Positions 16,767 to 24,804 of a stretch of 34,460 nt of DNA are shown in pieces. Each line of letters opens with the position of its first letter. The stretch's first letter is position 1. The DNA is taken from assembly GCA_002336085.1 (NCBI GenBank), contig DDEH01000091.1, positions 24,723 through 59,182 of the forward strand, written 5' to 3'. The translations under genes and the position numbers were made by a program. Source of the DNA: Flavobacteriales bacterium UBA1959. GTDB lineage: Bacteria; Bacteroidota; Bacteroidia; Flavobacteriales_D; Sanyastnellaceae. The notes below the pieces were generated by a model, which worked only from the letters and a program-made list of their open reading frames with translations, did not search any database and was not told the origin of the DNA.

Positions 16767-17210
16767 ATGCCAGGACCCATCGAAATGATACTGTGGATGT
16801 TGGCTGCGATTGTGAAATTTATCGTGACCCCATCCATCATGATTGGCCGCGGAATTGGGTGGCTTTCGACGGTGATCATTTGCACCATTGGAGCCTCGTT
16901 TGGAGTGTTGCTCTTTTTTTATTTCGGGAAATGGCTGTTTAAGAAATGGAAGAAATTACGAGGGGGGAGAAAAAGAGTCGGGCCCATATTTACTCCAGGT
17001 CGCAGACGCTGGGTAAGGTTCAGAAGGCGGTTCGGACTTTGGGGATTGTTGGTCATCAGCGGACTTATTTCCGTTCCCATCGCCTCCATTTTGGCTTCCA
17101 AGTATCACACGAAGGATGCCAGGATGCCCGCCTTACTCATACTTGCATTTGCCGCTTGGGCCATTGTATTGACGACCATCTCATGGTTGGTTGTAGGGAG
17201 TTCGTCCTAA
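16767..17210 (+). CDS. Small membrane protein with Arg-rich loop, unknown function
   Basis: Not recognised. The 147 residues contain four likely membrane helices (about 6-24, 33-55, 90-110, 120-143). Between helices 2 and 3 lies a strongly basic loop (about 57-88, including KKWKKLRGGRKR and GRRRWVRFRRR), which by the positive-inside rule should face the cytoplasm and could touch nucleic acid or phospholipid head groups. The second half (FGLWGLLVISGLISVPIASILA) is faintly reminiscent of small export or DedA/VTT-like membrane proteins, but not enough to name it. It starts one base after upp and 26 bases before the nucleotidase gene. Confidence 0.8.
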   Translation: MPGPIEMILWMLAAIVKFIVTPSIMIGRGIGWLSTVIICTIGASFGVLLFFYFGKWLFKKWKKLRGGRKRVGPIFTPGRRRWVRFRRRFGLWGLLVISGLISVPIASILASKYHTKDARMPALLILAFAAWAIVLTTISWLVVGSSS

Positions 17211-17236
17211 TTTTTTTAAAAGCCTAACTTCATTCC

Positions 17237-17968
17237 ATGCTAGCTGACCTCTTCTTTGACCTTGACCGCACTCTGTGGGATTTTGACCGCAATTCAAGAG
17301 AAGCATTGCATGAAATCTTCCTAGAATTGGCACAGTCCAAACTTCCCAGTGGATTTACACCGGAGGCATTTATTGCAGTGTATGAAGTTGAAAATGAACG
17401 GTGTTGGAAGGCATACCGGGAAGGGACTTTGACACAGCAACAATTGCGTCCGCTTCGATTCAAGCGTTCCGTCGAAAAATTAGGCATTTTGGATTTCGAA
17501 GGAATGGATGAACTCGCGGAGGCAATGGGGGAGGCATACGTGAAGCGCGCTCCCTTTCGGACGGGGTTGTGCGAAGGTGCAATGGAAGTATGCGAAGTAC
17601 TGCACGCCCGCGGACATCGAATGTTCATCTTGACCAATGGATTTGAAGAAGTGCAGCACATCAAGATGCAAAATTCCGGTCTAGAACCATTCTTTCAACG
17701 AGTGTTGACCAGCGATGCATTGGGGTTCAAGAAACCCAAAATTGATGCTTTCGAACAGAGCATTGCTTTGACGGATTCATCCCCTTCAAATGCCATTATG
17801 ATTGGCGATGATATGGAATGCGATGTGCAAGGGGCGCTAGATGCGGGGTGGAGTGCCATCCATTTTGATCCTCATGGAAAAGGCTCACCTGCAAAGGGTA
17901 CTCGTGGTGAAAGGGCATTCAAGCGCATTGCCAACTTGCGTGAATTATTGGATTTGCCATTGTCCTGA
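17237..17968 (+). CDS. HAD hydrolase, YjjG-type noncanonical pyrimidine nucleotidase
   Basis: Cytoplasmic phosphatase of 243 residues in the HAD superfamily. Motif I is FFDLDRTLWDF with the nucleophile Asp8 and the acid/base Asp10; motif II is ILTNGFEEVQ; motif III lysine lies in GFKKPKIDAF; motif IV is MIGDDMECDVQGA. The DLDRTLWDFDRNS start and the overall length fit the YjjG group, which hydrolyses noncanonical pyrimidine nucleoside monophosphates to clean the nucleotide pool. The context next to upp agrees. Exact substrate is inferred from the subfamily only. Confidence 0.9.
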   Translation: MLADLFFDLDRTLWDFDRNSREALHEIFLELAQSKLPSGFTPEAFIAVYEVENERCWKAYREGTLTQQQLRPLRFKRSVEKLGILDFEGMDELAEAMGEAYVKRAPFRTGLCEGAMEVCEVLHARGHRMFILTNGFEEVQHIKMQNSGLEPFFQRVLTSDALGFKKPKIDAFEQSIALTDSSPSNAIMIGDDMECDVQGALDAGWSAIHFDPHGKGSPAKGTRGERAFKRIANLRELLDLPLS

Positions 17969-18018
17969 TGCCTCCAATTGAACTAACTTGAATTTTTTCT
18001 GAATATAATTTTTGCGCC

Positions 18019-18345
18019 ATGGCACAAGACGAACGCACCCAATCAAAAAAACTAAACATTGACTTGCCGGAAGAAGAGGCGCAAGGCGTCTATTCGAACT
18101 TGGCCGTGATTACCCACAGTCCTGTTGAATTTGTGGTAGATTTCGCGCAGATCATGCCCGGAATGAAGCAGGCAAAAGTGCGTAGTAGAGTCATTTTGGC
18201 TCCGCACCACGCCAAGCGATTGTTGCAGGCTTTGAGTGAAAATGTTCAACGATTTGAGCAGCAGCAAGGCCCCATTCAAGCGCCCAAAGGAAATCAGGAC
18301 CCAGCGATGCCATTGACCTTCAGTGGCCCTCAGGGAGAGGCTTAG
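18019..18345 (+). CDS. DUF3467 family protein
   Basis: Cytoplasmic protein of 108 residues in the DUF3467 family, whose function is unknown. The core is recognisable: YSNLAVITHSPVEFVVDF, then MPGMKQAKVRSRVILAPHHAKRLLQALSENV (one continuous conserved block, residues about 50-80). The C-terminal 25 residues are Gln/Pro-rich and probably disordered. A near-consensus -7 box (AATTTTTG, 18007-18014) ends four bases before the ATG, so the gene may have its own promoter and a leaderless mRNA. It converges on the dihydroorotase-like gene, with 20 bases between the stops. Confidence 0.9.
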   Translation: MAQDERTQSKKLNIDLPEEEAQGVYSNLAVITHSPVEFVVDFAQIMPGMKQAKVRSRVILAPHHAKRLLQALSENVQRFEQQQGPIQAPKGNQDPAMPLTFSGPQGEA

Positions 18346-18365
18346 AGTGTAGCTAGACCCTCACC

Positions 18366-19649
18366 TCAATCCCTGCGAAGGAGCTTGATTCCCCGAACGG
18401 TTCCCAATGGATTTCCGAGTAAGTTTCCTTTTTGAGGAGAAACCGATTGTGGTACGTTTTTGCCTTTGGTTATCCCGCAGTTTTCCCACGCCATATCAGG
18501 ATGAAACCACGTCATTTCGGCAGGTTCATCGGGCATGATGGTGGCAGCACTGTATCCCAGAACAGACCGAGGCCCTGCACTCAATGCCCGAATTGTTGCT
18601 TCTAGAGCAGTTTCTTTGGATTCGTTGCGGAGTGCATTCAGTGTTATGGCAAAGGTGGATTCAATACTGGCCATTCCGAATGCGGCGAGATTGAACTCTA
18701 CATCGTGGTGTTCAAGGTCTTCGGGCCTGTGATCCGAAATGACGGCATCGATGGTGCCATCAATCACGCCGTTGCAAAGTGCCTTGCGGTCAGCTTCAGA
18801 GCGAAAGGGGGGCATGGTTTTCAGTGTGCCATCAAAATTACTGAGGTCTTCATCGATGTACCGCAAGTGATTGGCAGTTGTGGCGCACGTTATGTTGGAT
18901 CCTTGGGCTTTAGCTAATCGAATCAAATCCACAGATTCTGCGGTAGAAATCACGGAGAAATGAAGCCGACCTCCCGTGTATTTAACTACTTCGAGATCTC
19001 GTTGGATCCGCATTACTTCCGAGGCTCTGGGGTTGCCTGTAATGCCCATGTGGGTACTCGTAGCTCCTTCGTGCATCATGGCGCCCGCATTCAGTCCCAT
19101 ATCGATGGGGCAACTAATGATAGGTTGTTGCATGCCATCAGCATACTCAAGTGCACGCCGGAGCATTTCGGTGTCATCCATCGGCAAATCGTCCGAGAAA
19201 GCTACCGCCCCCGCTTTTCCCAAATCATGCATTTCTGAGAGTGATTTGCCTTCTCCATTGATTGAAATAGTCGCCATGGGATAAAGGGAGCAGGCGAATG
19301 AATGGTTGTGCGACTGGAGGAAGGCTACCGCCGACCGATCATCAGGTTTGACATGAGGATTTGCATTCAACGTTACCCGGGTAAAACCACCATTAGCTGC
19401 AGCTAAAGCTCCATTTTCTAAGCCTTCTTTGTGCTCGGCACCCGGTTCGTAAAAGTGTGCTTGCAAGTCTACCCAGCCGGGCGAAACGCACGCGCCATTC
19501 GCATGCCAGACATTTGCTTCTTCACTTGTATCGATAGTGGGTTTGATTGTTTCGATTTTTCCCGCAGTAATGCGGATGTCTCGAACGTGCCCATGGTGGG
19601 CACTTTGGGGATCCATAATTTGGACCTTTTTGATGACTAAGCTTTCCAT
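18366..19649 (-). CDS. Dihydroorotase-like protein with altered metal site
   Basis: Amidohydrolase-superfamily protein of 427 residues, clearly related to class I dihydroorotases (VSPGWVDLQAHFYEPG, KEGLENGALAAANGGFTRV, GAVAFSDD, ISDHRPED, GPRSVLGY). The ATG at 19649 gives the normal N-terminus (MESLVIKKVQIMDP); the frame extends 21 residues further upstream, inside the preceding gene, without similarity. Two metal-binding positions look lost: the DxHxH motif reads Asp61-Leu-Gln63-Ala-His65, and the later His of the 'HxED' segment is replaced in ISCPIDMGLN. Such variants recur in Bacteroidota as I recall, and non-catalytic dihydroorotase homologues in Pseudomonas serve as a structural partner of aspartate transcarbamoylase. 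Catalytic activity is therefore doubtful. It overlaps the upstream VWA gene by 13 bases. Confidence 0.82.
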   Translation of the reverse strand: MESLVIKKVQIMDPQSAHHGHVRDIRITAGKIETIKPTIDTSEEANVWHANGACVSPGWVDLQAHFYEPGAEHKEGLENGALAAANGGFTRVTLNANPHVKPDDRSAVAFLQSHNHSFACSLYPMATISINGEGKSLSEMHDLGKAGAVAFSDDLPMDDTEMLRRALEYADGMQQPIISCPIDMGLNAGAMMHEGATSTHMGITGNPRASEVMRIQRDLEVVKYTGGRLHFSVISTAESVDLIRLAKAQGSNITCATTANHLRYIDEDLSNFDGTLKTMPPFRSEADRKALCNGVIDGTIDAVISDHRPEDLEHHDVEFNLAAFGMASIESTFAITLNALRNESKETALEATIRALSAGPRSVLGYSAATIMPDEPAEMTWFHPDMAWENCGITKGKNVPQSVSPQKGNLLGNPLGTVRGIKLLRRD

Positions 19650-21724
19650 GCGCGCAGTAATAACGTCTCGATTAAAAGGGCAAACAATGCAAATATCAGG
19701 AACGCCTTCCACAAGGGCACGCCTTGCTCGGTTTGTTCAATGATTTGTGGTAGGCTTGAACTCGTAACATTGAGGAGTGTAACGTGTCGCCAGCCCTCTG
19801 CTTCAATCATTGAGAGGAACTCTTCCGCTTCAAAAGCGGCATGGTCTGATTCTTGACGGTCCTGGTTCAGTCCGATTGTCGACCAGGCTTGCGTCTTGTC
19901 CCGGATCGAGTAATGACCAGGAGGAAGTGATAAGCCCTCGAGCAATACTTGGATCTGACCGGGGACTTGACGGATTTCCGGCAACCATTCGAAAATCGCC
20001 TCCCTTGAAAGGATGGCTTGATCAATTTCGTTGTTTCCCCGGGTCAGCTTCAACTCTGAAACGCTGGGAATATCGGCGGTGATGGACCAGCGTTGGATGG
20101 AGCCAATTTCACCAGCGTTTACGGGGGTGGAATAGGAACGTTCCGCCATTCTCAGTAGCAGTGGAATCCACAGGGCATGCTGTGTTAAGTTGCTCGATTT
20201 AGCATCAGGGCTGACATGGAAAAGAAAGACCTGCCCATTTTTGAGTTGCTGTCGCGTCAAGAAAGGCTTACCCAAGTCTGTGGTTGCCAAAATTTCCTCC
20301 GCTGTATTCGGTGTGCGCTTTAAAATCTTGGTGACGACGGGAAGGTCAATGCGCTCTGGGAATTCCGCAAACATCCCTTTGAAAAAAGGATGCTCAAGCT
20401 GAATCGAACGAACACGGTCCTCCGTGGTATTCCAACCAGTTGACGCCGGAAGATCAAGGGCGTTCATTAATTCGGTGTCCTCGGTCGTTTGGTCATCGGG
20501 GAGGATTACCACACTCCCGCCTCGCTGCACGAATTCGGAAACTTCTCTGGCAAATCCACTGCCTTGAGCAGGCCAAACGTGTAGGAGCAATAAATGAGTC
20601 TGAGCGATAAGATCAGGTGTCCATTCGGCGCTTGTTTGTATGGAATACAGTCCACTGGCTGTCCCGAAAACACGTTGGATGGATTGAGTTGCAGCTGCGT
20701 CTTTGGCTTCAGTTAGCAGTGTAACGCGGATGTCGTTAGTCACTTCGAATCCAAAGTACCAGTCGTCATCGAATCGAATGGGAGCATCTTCGATGGAGAC
20801 CACACCTTCCTTGAGTCCGGGTGCACCATGGTTAAAGCGTAAAACCGTGTCTGTGACGAGCCCAGGCACCAAGTTAAAGGTGCCTACAGCAACACGGTCG
20901 CCATTGATGCTCAAATTCATGGGCACAGCATTTACGGCGTTTCTGGAATTGTGCTGTATCCGGATTCGGAGGCTCGTCGCACGCTGGGCGATCCGCATGG
21001 GCTCATCAAACCAAACAGAGTCGATCCAAATGTTTGGAGCTTCTCCCGCGAGCTCAGGGATGAAATGCCAAGTTGCTAGCGTGTCTGGCGCTTCCGATTC
21101 GGATGAAATACCGTGGGTTGATTTTTGCAGATCCGTGAAAAGATATGCGGTGCGTTTTACTCCGTCTGCTTTTATCAATTGGTTGTTGATCCTCGAAAAG
21201 ACATCATGGATGGGTCGTGAATGTTGCGAGGTTCGAATGCCTTCAATTCGCTCAAGGGCTTGATCCTGTGTCAAAAATTTTTGATCCTTGCCAGAGAAAT
21301 CACAGGTTAGAATTTGAAATTGATCCGTTGCATCGAATTGCTCAGCGACGAGTGTTGCTTTGTTTCTTGCCACCTGAAGCAATTGACCTTCCTCACCCAT
21401 GGCTTCCATGGAGTGGCTGTTATCGATGTACAAAGCGACAGCACGCCCATTTCCTGCATTTGCTGCAGTTTCGGAGGCTTGTTCTGCCGGAATTTGGGGT
21501 TGTGCAAAGGCGATGATTGCTGCAGCGAACGCTAGCAAACGAGCGATCAAAACCCACCAGTGTCTTATTCGTTGTGTTGCCTTCGCATCCTTTTGCACTT
21601 CATTGAGAAAAGCGACTTGTGAAAAGGCTACCCGACGAAATCGACGGAAGTGAAGGAGGTGAATAATGATGGGAATGGCCAATGCACTTAATCCCCACAG
21701 TATTTCTGGATGCACAAATTCCAT
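19637..21724 (-). CDS. BatA-domain / VWA membrane protein
   Basis: Inner-membrane protein of 695 residues. The ATG at 21724 starts the family N-terminus MEFVHPEILWGLSALAIPIIIHLLHFRR, a BatA-type (aerotolerance regulator) double-helix anchor covering residues 1-77. A von Willebrand factor A domain follows, with an intact MIDAS motif Asp101-Asn-Ser103-His-Ser105. The remaining extracytoplasmic part (about 270-660) is beta-rich with a glutamine-amidotransferase-like segment (VVILPDDQTTED), and a final helix (about 672-692) returns to the membrane. Such proteins are common in Bacteroidota; the precise role is not established. It is co-transcribed with the dihydroorotase-like gene (13-base overlap). 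Confidence 0.88.
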   Translation of the reverse strand: MEFVHPEILWGLSALAIPIIIHLLHFRRFRRVAFSQVAFLNEVQKDAKATQRIRHWWVLIARLLAFAAAIIAFAQPQIPAEQASETAANAGNGRAVALYIDNSHSMEAMGEEGQLLQVARNKATLVAEQFDATDQFQILTCDFSGKDQKFLTQDQALERIEGIRTSQHSRPIHDVFSRINNQLIKADGVKRTAYLFTDLQKSTHGISSESEAPDTLATWHFIPELAGEAPNIWIDSVWFDEPMRIAQRATSLRIRIQHNSRNAVNAVPMNLSINGDRVAVGTFNLVPGLVTDTVLRFNHGAPGLKEGVVSIEDAPIRFDDDWYFGFEVTNDIRVTLLTEAKDAAATQSIQRVFGTASGLYSIQTSAEWTPDLIAQTHLLLLHVWPAQGSGFAREVSEFVQRGGSVVILPDDQTTEDTELMNALDLPASTGWNTTEDRVRSIQLEHPFFKGMFAEFPERIDLPVVTKILKRTPNTAEEILATTDLGKPFLTRQQLKNGQVFLFHVSPDAKSSNLTQHALWIPLLLRMAERSYSTPVNAGEIGSIQRWSITADIPSVSELKLTRGNNEIDQAILSREAIFEWLPEIRQVPGQIQVLLEGLSLPPGHYSIRDKTQAWSTIGLNQDRQESDHAAFEAEEFLSMIEAEGWRHVTLLNVTSSSLPQIIEQTEQGVPLWKAFLIFALFALLIETLLLRAWKA

Positions 21725-21730
21725 TCGCTG

Positions 21731-21738
21731 CAAATTTA
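21731..21738 (-). promoter_or_regulatory. -7 box TAAATTTG before the BatA/VWA gene
   Basis: Perfect TAnnTTTG on the minus strand, six bases before the ATG at 21724. No TTTG box at 19-base spacing. The divergent gene starts at 21757, so both promoters must be packed into or extend past a gap of 32 bases, each overlapping the other gene's 5' end. Confidence 0.55.
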
Positions 21739-21756
21739 GTTCCAATTTTGCGTGAC

Positions 21757-22605
21757 ATGGCGAAGAATTCAAATAAGAGTTTGATCTCAATAAATCCCGG
21801 TGAATTGCCGGATGTTTCTTTGGAATTGAAAAGGTTTTTGTTGGAAAAGGCAGAGGGGTATGAATCGCTTGATTTTATTCCAGACGACCCCATTTCCATC
21901 CCTCATCGATTTCAAGATCCTAAGGATATCGAATTGGCAGCATTCCTCACAGCTACTTTGGCTTGGGGCCAGCGAGGCACCATTAAAAAAAATGCAAATG
22001 AGTGGATTGCTCGTATGGATGATGCCCCTCGACAGTTTTTGGAACAAGCGAGTGCCTCAGAAATGGAAGCTGTGAGCCAGGGGTTTGTCCATCGAACATT
22101 TCAGCCGAGAGATGCTTTGCTGTTTATGCATGCACTCCAAGAATTATTGCACACTTTTCATGGATTGGAAGGGGCTTTTATTCCAGAAAACCCTGCGCTA
22201 CGCTCATCCGCCTCTGTTAAGCCTCACCTGGAGATCTTTCATGAACGTTTCTTTGCAGCCGCTTCCGTCCGTGGATTTGAAGCTGGCCGCACTCAAAAGC
22301 ACGTGGCCACTCCGGTTCGAGGATCGGCTACCAAACGATTGAATATGTTCTTGAGATGGATGGTGCGCCCCGCAGGGCGAGGAGTGGACTTTGGGTTATG
22401 GAAAGCCCTGGAAACTAGACAGTTGATGATTCCACTGGATGTGCATACGGGCAACGTCGGAAGGAAACTGGAACTGCTTCAACGAAAGACCAATGATTGG
22501 CGCGCAGTGGAGGAGCTCATGGCTGCTTTGCGTCAAGTAGATCCTGTCGATCCTGTGCGGTTAGATTTTGCGCTATTTGGACTTGGCGCGATTGAGGGGT
22601 TTTGA
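21757..22605 (+). CDS. TIGR02757 / DUF2400 family protein
   Basis: Cytoplasmic protein of 282 residues in the TIGR02757 family, of unknown function, with a distant helix-hairpin-helix DNA-glycosylase flavour. Recognisable parts are FIPDDPISIPHRFQDPKDIELAAFLTATLAWGQR (residues about 40-73), FLRWMVRPAGRGVDFGLW, and the C-terminal DPVDPVRLDFALFGLGAIEG. I prefer the ATG at 21757, giving MAKNSNKS, because an upstream in-frame ATG (21682) lies inside the divergent gene. A 7-of-8-type -7 box (CAATTTTG, 21743-21750) ends six bases before this ATG. The DP(V/E)DPVR(L/F)DFALFGLG ending is the family hallmark. Confidence 0.88.
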   Translation: MAKNSNKSLISINPGELPDVSLELKRFLLEKAEGYESLDFIPDDPISIPHRFQDPKDIELAAFLTATLAWGQRGTIKKNANEWIARMDDAPRQFLEQASASEMEAVSQGFVHRTFQPRDALLFMHALQELLHTFHGLEGAFIPENPALRSSASVKPHLEIFHERFFAAASVRGFEAGRTQKHVATPVRGSATKRLNMFLRWMVRPAGRGVDFGLWKALETRQLMIPLDVHTGNVGRKLELLQRKTNDWRAVEELMAALRQVDPVDPVRLDFALFGLGAIEGF

Positions 22606-22618
22606 TCTGGCAGAATCT

Positions 22619-23200
22619 TTAGCCAATCAGTCCCAATCGCTTGTTCACACAGTCATCGATGCGTTCGAAGAGGTGGGCAGGTGTCAGCGTGCGCCAACCG
22701 ATTTCACTGAGCTCACCGCCTAACACAAAATAACTGTCCAAATCGATGCTCTTCATGTCATCAAGTACATGTTCGCGGAAGTTTAGCAATGCAATCCAAC
22801 CGTCCTCCTCCATGGCCTCATCAAACCACTCCTCATAGTAGCAATCATCGCCAAAGTGAAAATTGAGGATGTTTTCGCCGATTAGAATGAATCGGTTGAT
22901 GCCTTCTGCCATGAGGACATCGATGACTTCGCGCTTCAAGAGCATGACATCATTGAAAAGGCAGTCATTCCATTCGCCGATGAACTCTATGATTGCAAAC
23001 CGTTCTTCATAGTCCACGAATAGAATTTTGCAAAACAACGTCTGCGATTCAAAAGAATCCCACTGAGGGTGAATGAAGTAGTTGTAAATCTTCGTGGAAT
23101 ACTCGAACTCGCTGTATTGCCTGCCATGAAACGGACTGCGTTGATCGTCGCTGGCAATATAGTGGTTGCGCCAAGCAAAGTAGGGCTCAAGCGTGTGCAT
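22619..23200 (-). CDS. Conserved acidic protein of unknown function
   Basis: Not recognised as a named family. The 193 residues (from the ATG at 23200) are acidic and rich in aromatic residues, with alternating strands and helices: EPYFAWRNHYIASDDQRSP at the start, KIYNYFIHPQWD, LFVDYEERFAIIEFIGEWND, and GDDCYYEEWFDEAMEEDGW. It has no signal peptide or membrane helix, so it is probably cytoplasmic. It overlaps the end of murQ by 14 bases, suggesting coupled translation; an alternative ATG at 23218 would lengthen the overlap and add six residues. The pattern reminds me of hypothetical proteins conserved in other Bacteroidota, but I cannot attach a function. Confidence 0.82.
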   Translation of the reverse strand: MHTLEPYFAWRNHYIASDDQRSPFHGRQYSEFEYSTKIYNYFIHPQWDSFESQTLFCKILFVDYEERFAIIEFIGEWNDCLFNDVMLLKREVIDVLMAEGINRFILIGENILNFHFGDDCYYEEWFDEAMEEDGWIALLNFREHVLDDMKSIDLDSYFVLGGELSEIGWRTLTPAHLFERIDDCVNKRLGLIG

Positions 23201-24017
23201 CTCCTTGGATTTGATCAATGGACTTCCGCACGCTGCCGTGGATCTTCAGTAACTTTTCTGCGCGGTTCTCATCCACGCCTGTCGCTTTTTGAATCATTCG
23301 GATGCCGCGTTCAATCAGCTTCGCATTCGATAATTTCATGTCAATCATCGAAGATCCTTTAACATGGCCCAACTGTACCATGGCCGTGGTACTGATGAGA
23401 TTCAGTACCAATTTCGTGGCTGTACCCGCATTGAGGCGTGTGCTTCCCGTGACGAATTCGGGCCCAGTTACAGCTACCATGGCGTGTGCGCTCAAAGCTT
23501 CCAGAGCAGTGGAGGGGTTGCATGTAATGCACGCTGTCATCAGACCGGCTTGGTTCGCTTCTCGGATCCCACCCAAAACATAGGGCGTTCGGCCAGAGGC
23601 AGCGATTCCAATCAGCGTATCCATTGATGTGGGTTTTACACCTTTTAGATCGCTCCAAGCACCTTCAATGTTGTCTTCAGCGCCTTCCACGGCAACACGC
23701 AGAGCACCGTCACCTCCTGCGATCCAACCTTGGATGACATCCGGTTCTACACCAAATGTCGGTGGGCATTCGCTAGCGTCTAGCACTCCTAGTCGACCAC
23801 TGGTGCCGGCACCAATGTAAAACAACCGGCCTCCTTCTTGCATTCGGGGAATCAAGGCTTCAACGAATTTCTGGACCGCGGGTAGGCAGGAGTTTACAGC
23901 ATCGAATGCAGATTGAGTCTGCTCGTGCATGGCGGCCAAATGTTCTTCAATGCTCATGCTTTCGAGGTGCCTATGGACTCCTCGCTGTTCCGTTGGGGGA
24001 AGGTTATTCTCACTCAC
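23187..24017 (-). CDS. murQ: N-acetylmuramic acid 6-phosphate etherase
   Basis: Cytoplasmic enzyme that splits the lactyl ether of MurNAc-6-phosphate to give GlcNAc-6-phosphate and D-lactate during cell-wall recycling. It has a SIS-domain fold: FYIGAGTSGRLGVLDASECPP, GWIAGGDGALRVAVEGAEDN, GIAASGRTPYVLGG, GPEFVTGSTRLNAGTATKLVLN. The active-site Glu of SECPPTFG and the second acid of EGAEDN are present. I chose GTG at 24017 (VSENNLPPTEQRG, 276 residues) because MurQ proteins start just before the 'TEQR...HLE.MS' segment, and because a perfect -7 box sits four bases upstream. The longer ATG frame would read through that promoter. It follows aroE by 28 bases. Confidence 0.92.
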   Translation of the reverse strand: MSENNLPPTEQRGVHRHLESMSIEEHLAAMHEQTQSAFDAVNSCLPAVQKFVEALIPRMQEGGRLFYIGAGTSGRLGVLDASECPPTFGVEPDVIQGWIAGGDGALRVAVEGAEDNIEGAWSDLKGVKPTSMDTLIGIAASGRTPYVLGGIREANQAGLMTACITCNPSTALEALSAHAMVAVTGPEFVTGSTRLNAGTATKLVLNLISTTAMVQLGHVKGSSMIDMKLSNAKLIERGIRMIQKATGVDENRAEKLLKIHGSVRKSIDQIQGDAHA

Positions 24018-24021
24018 AAGG

Positions 24022-24029
24022 CAAAGATA
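24022..24029 (-). promoter_or_regulatory. -7 box TATCTTTG before murQ
   Basis: Perfect TAnnTTTG on the minus strand, ending four bases before the GTG at 24017. It supports the GTG start and implies that murQ has its own, nearly leaderless transcript in addition to any read-through from aroE. Confidence 0.55.
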
Positions 24030-24045
24030 CGCCGCGGATACTCGT

Positions 24046-24804
24046 TCATGCATTCCACCAGCGCCATGCAGCTTCGGCCTGTGCATGCAACATGTCCCTG
24101 CCGTTCATTGTCTCTGCTCCTCTCAATCGGGCTTCTTGAAGAAATTGTGTTTCCACAGGATTGTAGATGAGGTCCACCACAAGGTGTTGTGGGGTCACTC
24201 CTGTCCAAGGGAATGGAACAGACTCATGCACGTTGGGGTAAGTGCCGACGGGCGTGCAATGAACGATTAGTTTGTAGTGATGCACGGCTTCGGGACTCAA
24301 GTCAGCATAACGCACAGAAGGCCATGCAACGTCTTTTCGTGTGACGTGAATGACTTGGATGCCCAATTCCTTGAGGCCATGGCGTACGGCTCTTGCAGCG
24401 CCTCCATTCCCAATGATGAGCGCGCGTTCATGATCCGACCGGAGGAAGGGTCGAATGCTGTTTAGGAAACCTTGGGCATCGGTGTTATGTCCAATCCAAC
24501 CTTGTCCTCGCATTGGTTTGATGGCGTTTACAGCTCCGATGGCTAATGCTTCGCGGCTGAGTCCTTTGAGAAGAGGGACAATCGATTCCTTGTAGGGCAC
24601 AGTTACGTTGAGTCCATTGAGTGTGCCAAGTCGATTTTCGATTTCATAAAGCCATGTGTGGAATTGACTAATATCATCCAATTCGAACAGTGAATAGCTT
24701 GCAGAATCCAAGCCTTCCCGCTTGAATCTTTGCGCAAAAAGGGCAGGGGAGTGCGAGTGATTTAGCGATTTTCCAAGCAGGCCATAGCGATGAGTATCAA
24801 CCAT
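24046..24804 (-). CDS. aroE: Shikimate dehydrogenase
   Basis: Cytoplasmic NADPH-dependent enzyme reducing 3-dehydroshikimate to shikimate in aromatic amino-acid synthesis. The 252 residues carry the substrate-site motif SLNHSHSPALF, the catalytic-lysine segment GLNVTVPYKE, the Asp of GHNTDAQGF, the Rossmann loop IIGNGGAARAV, and the C-terminal DLIYNPVETQFL and NGRDMLHAQA. The NADP-specificity Arg appears in VTRKD. Length is slightly short but complete. The start overlaps the end of the DUF368 gene by eight bases. Confidence 0.96.
   Translation of the reverse strand: MVDTHRYGLLGKSLNHSHSPALFAQRFKREGLDSASYSLFELDDISQFHTWLYEIENRLGTLNGLNVTVPYKESIVPLLKGLSREALAIGAVNAIKPMRGQGWIGHNTDAQGFLNSIRPFLRSDHERALIIGNGGAARAVRHGLKELGIQVIHVTRKDVAWPSVRYADLSPEAVHHYKLIVHCTPVGTYPNVHESVPFPWTGVTPQHLVVDLIYNPVETQFLQEARLRGAETMNGRDMLHAQAEAAWRWWNA

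Noticed and set aside
20703..21263. 186-codon plus-strand open frame
   Set aside because: Antisense to the BatA/VWA gene; Ser-rich shadow translation without motifs.
24018..24086. N-terminal extension of murQ to the ATG at 24086
   Set aside because: It runs back into the end of aroE and through a perfect -7 box; MurQ proteins do not have this extension.
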